Shown here: in pieces, positions 60,601 to 64,000 of the stretch
Numbering within the stretch: position 1 is the first letter of the stretch
Layout: each line of letters starts with the position of its first letter
Assembly: GCA_022266195.1 (NCBI GenBank)
Contig: WHVY01000004.1
Location: forward strand, 8,449,501 to 8,513,500
Length of the DNA stretch: 64,000 nt
Direction of reading: 5' to 3'
Source of the DNA: Tetranychus cinnabarinus
Taxonomy: Eukaryota > Arthropoda > Arachnida > Trombidiformes > Tetranychidae
Made by a program: the position numbers and the translations under genes
The notes under the pieces: generated by a model
Database searches by the model: none
Seen by the model: the letters and a program-made list of their open reading frames with translations, nothing else
What the model was told of the DNA's origin: nothing

Positions 60601-62318
60601 TGAATCAGATTTTCTTCAGTTTCAAAGATTATCCAAAATATTCATTATCTGTTGAATTTCGTAACTGAAATTTCCATCAAATATAAAATAAGACTTTAAG
60701 TTGCTTTGGAATTGTCAATTAGAATGAGAAGAGAAGAAAAAGAGTTTTCAGATTAAATCATGATTTGATGACCATTGAATGAATAAAGCTATTTCTAGTT
60801 GAATTACTCTTATTGTTGAGAAATGCAGGGAAAACATGTTGAACAGAATAGTTTTTTTCTCCATTCTGTTAAAGTCATCAATAATTTTCACGACATGATT
60901 TGTTCATGTTTACAGAAATTTTTCTTTTTTTCTTTTTTCTCTTTTCTTTCTTGCACCAACATGTAGCTTATTTCCGATTTTATTGGCTTCAATGAAATTC
61001 CCTTTCTTCATCTTGTGCTGCATCTTGATATGGTTAACCTTGTACCACACTCTTTTCTTGTTCATCTTTTATTTATGTTGATGGAAAAGGTTAATTGGAT
61101 TGAACAAAGATAAACCATAAAGGTGAATCATCAACATGGTAAAATTGTTGATGACAGATTGTATTTGCTCAAAAGTTATCAAAGGTGATGTTAAAACTCA
61201 TTGCTGGTATTAAACGGATTCACCTCTTTTTTTGCAACATTTTTTTCTCTGTTTACTCGTGAGAGTTGAAGGTATTTGTGTGTGCAAAGGTAGCATCTGA
61301 AGAGGCCATTAGCTGAAGCAACCATCAAGATTTCAATTCAAACAATTAACCTTGTAAGGAAAACAATTATCATCAATAAATAAGAACATCATTAAGAAAA
61401 TTTGATCATTCAAATATCAATATGAATCAATTTGAGTGAAAAGACTTTTTCTTCAACTAATGATGTACTTCAACGAGAGTAACAGGGAGTTTTGCAGGGA
61501 ATGAAAATAAATCAACAAAAGTAATTCATGTAAAACAAGGTTCCAATGGAAACCAATATCTGAAACTGTGAACTTGCAGTGAATTTGGATAAACTGTTTG
61601 TACGAATTTTCATGCAATAGAATTGGGTGAATTTATGAATTAATATATTCAATAACAGAAATCCATTGAATCATCAAAAATCCAATGGAAAATGAAAAAT
61701 GTTTATTCCAACGAAAGGGTTAATATCTTTGTGACTGCTTCAAAGTTAATATTTTTGTTTGATGATTCTATTATTGGCTTATTATGCTATCAATGATTTT
61801 TTTCCTCTTCGATTGACTGAATAAAAATTCCCAAACATTAGCAGAAATTCAATCGATATATGAGCATTTAGTGTAAACTGAATTTCGTTTGCAAACAAAG
61901 TAAAAAAAAGTGAATTCGCTCTGCATTACAATCAAAAAGTCATTTATTGATTATTATCTATCTATAGCATTCATAGATGAAAACCTTGACGAATATGCAG
62001 AACCCGTTTCAATTCTATGTGAATCACCTCGGATTTTATTTGCTAATAGAGCCTGGGACTATGCATGAGCAAGTGCTAGCAAATTGTCATATATTTAAGT
62101 TCAATCTTGAAGTTCAAGCATTAAATAACATTTATTGAGATAGATGATAAGCAGTTATGGTAAGACTGGAATCATTGAATTACTGGAAGTTTTTTATCCA
62201 TTACGTGGGATTGTAGCCATAGCTCGCTAACGGTTTGTGCTCAAGGCTACAGATTTAAAGGATGAGCTATCTGAATCGAAGAAGGTTCGAACTATCAAGA
62301 TTAGTCATGTTCATTTGG
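57659..62318. other. Upstream intron/intergenic DNA, nothing recognised
   Basis: Contains a (CT)n tract at about 57894-57909. ORFs at 58162-58476, 59319-59537 and 59455-59640 show no domain or TM1-like helix. A SINE-like segment resembling the reverse complement of 21743-21810 is at 62245-62292. Confidence 0.5.
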
Positions 62319-62939
62319 TTATTTGACCTCTAATTGAAATTTAAAAGTCATTTTCAGAGAACGAAAACTATTTAACACTGTTGACATTATTTTATCAATG
62401 CTGGCCGAAGATATATGAGCAGGTGAGGTCCAAGTTTGTGCAGCAGGTTGTGAGCCAGAAGGCTGACCTACAGTAACTGTAGTAGTAGGGTTACGTTGTT
62501 GTTGAAGGTGCAGTAGTCTCACTGTTCATCACTGACTTCTTGTCTGATATTTTCGAGCAAAGCAGAAAGGAATGATGGATAAATCCTTCTGGAAACTTTG
62601 GCATCTAAATTCATTGCATTCTGCTCAGTAAATAGAACTTTTCGGGCATTTATTATCGATAATTCATTTTTTATTTTAAAACTAGTGACTAGCAATAAAC
62701 AATGCGAAGAGCTAGCTGTTTTGAAAAATGACATTCAAATTTCCGTTAGAGGTCAATAAACTGCGTGACCTTGGATCACTCTGAAAGTCGAGATTTGTTG
62801 TTTTGAAATTGTCAAAAGTCAATACTTCAATCTTGAGTCTCCACGATTGTTGATGTCTCTTCTGAATACTTGTTAGAAAGCTTGAATGAATTCTGCTTTT
62901 TTTCATTAGAAAAACTATCATGCAGATTGTGACATACAT
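62319..62939 (-). pseudogene. Possible coding remnant, unidentified
   Basis: Three overlapping minus-strand frames follow one another (62939-62712, 62734-62519, 62522-62319) with residues that look protein-like rather than low-complexity, e.g. NLDAKVSRRIYPSFLSALL and a Thr/Pro/Gln-rich TTTVTVGQPSGSQPAAQ. The frame changes twice at short overlaps, as a decayed gene or transposon would after small indels. No family is recognised; chance cannot be excluded. Confidence 0.25.
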
Positions 62940-63254
62940 TTGTTATCTTGATGCTATTTTTATTCAAGAATATCTGTCTACAAGCAACACAAGTTCATGA
63001 TTATTGTCTTTAGTCAACATTACAAATATCACTTCAGTGATATTTAATTAAATAGTTACTTAAGCAGCCTAGTTAATTGAGCTTAATGTTAGTTTTTGCA
63101 TTATTAAAAAAGGGAAAAAAGTTGCATAAAACAAAACAGAAATCTGTCTTTTCAGAGTGACTTTTCCCCTTCTCATACACCAGATGATTCAGTTGAACAA
63201 TAATAATGTTGCTATCATTTTCATCAGCAAATCAAAAATAGAATCAAAAGTGAG

Positions 63255-63655
63255 GAAATAATCCATCAATCCTGTGACTATTCAAGTTAATCCTCGTTTT
63301 CGATTGATTGACTTCAATTCAAAATCAGTTTACAATACGATTCTCATTTATCCTAAGGTGCCAAAGGAAGAGTTTAACATCAAAAGCATCTGTTGGAATC
63401 CAAAAAGTAAATTTTTTGTTTTTGTGGCATAAGTTAATAAAATGTACTTACATATTTTGTGTATATTTTTGCTTTAAAGTTACAAGACCAACTTCGTAAA
63501 ACAACATGTTATTTCAAGTGACAGTGACTTTAATCCGCTAATCAATGTCCCAACAATAAAAACTTTCATTGTAATCGTATTCAATCTTGCAAAAAAATTA
63601 CGCTTATACATTAAGACAAAGGGAATTTTGACGAATAATGAAAATATTAACTGAC
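63255..63655 (+). pseudogene. Possible coding remnant, unidentified
   Basis: Two open + frames with non-repetitive composition: 63264-63431 (NPRFRLIDFNSKSVYNTILI, YPKVPKEEF) and 63480-63655 (YKTNFVKQHVISSDSDF, NPLINVPTIKTF). Neither starts with an ATG in context. They could be adjacent exons or transposon debris; evidence is weak. Confidence 0.2.
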
Positions 63656-64000
63656 TTTGATTGTAATTTATTTAAAGCCAAAACTAGCGAACTCGAATGT
63701 CCGATAATCGAATGAATATGCTTCTCAACAAATTCAGTTGACTTGATGATTTATCCTGAACAATGTATCAAGAAGCATCGAGAAGTTGCAATATTTCCAT
63801 TTGATTAGATCAGGAGGCTCTTATCATCATTAGATATTAAATTGATTTAAATGGATTGCTTAAACTACATTATATTTGCATAATGCATGATAATATCTGA
63901 TTATTTATAATCATGATGTATGATGAAAATTCATTACAAGAAAAACAAGATTCATGTTTGGGAATATAAAGAGGAAGCCAGAATCTGCTAAAATTATCAT

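Noticed and set aside
1..64000. CRISPR array, bacterial operons, ribosomal RNA
   Set aside because: The window is eukaryotic, with spliced genes; no regularly spaced identical repeats with unique spacers and no rRNA-like sequence were seen.

Overview
The window is AT-rich nuclear DNA from an animal. Genes have GT/AG introns, products are metazoan (Nova/pasilla, NPRL2, vezatin, a DIP/lachesin-type immunoglobulin protein, an adiponectin-receptor homologue, an octopamine-type GPCR), and intergenic DNA is full of simple repeats and small transposon relics. The protein set and an octopamine-beta-like receptor point to an arthropod. Compact 5' genes next to 8-11 kb introns and the low GC would fit a mite or other chelicerate, but that last step is inference.

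Layout. 1-7.8 kb is gene-dense: an intronless Nova/pasilla gene (+, 317-2110), five-exon NPRL2 (-, 3012-4508), an eight-exon vezatin-like gene (+, 4963-7081) sharing a 454-bp divergent promoter region with NPRL2, and a small secreted six-cysteine protein (-, 7302-7718). A single-exon tetraspanin-like protein with almost no large loop lies at 9902-10426. From 13.3 to 35.6 kb one minus-strand gene encodes a three-Ig cell-surface protein of the DIP/lachesin class; six exons are placed and the signal-peptide exon is not found. Its introns carry a clean Tc1/mariner-type MITE, a TTAGG-like inverted pair and SINE-like repeats. 36-41.3 kb is a repeat island: a gag-only retroelement relic with a 10-bp tandem array, duplicated blocks, a degenerate CCACC-rich repeat field that switches strand, and a second TA-flanked MITE containing tRNA-like boxes. 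42.5-46.1 kb holds a two-exon PAQR receptor (+). It converges on an aminergic GPCR (-, 46352-57658, three exons seen, TM1 exon missing). 57.7-64 kb has no confident gene, only two weak coding-like remnants.

Several products act at the neuronal surface or in signalling (Nova splicing factor, DIP-like adhesion protein, octopamine-type GPCR). NPRL2 (GATOR1) and the AdipoR homologue are nutrient/energy regulators. Nothing shows the genes are co-regulated as a unit except the divergent NPRL2/vezatin pair. No clearly new multi-gene system was found. The most unusual items are the gag-only element, the perfect 28-bp-arm hairpin at 50580-50639, the loop-less tetraspanin and the YCAY-dense leader of the Nova gene.
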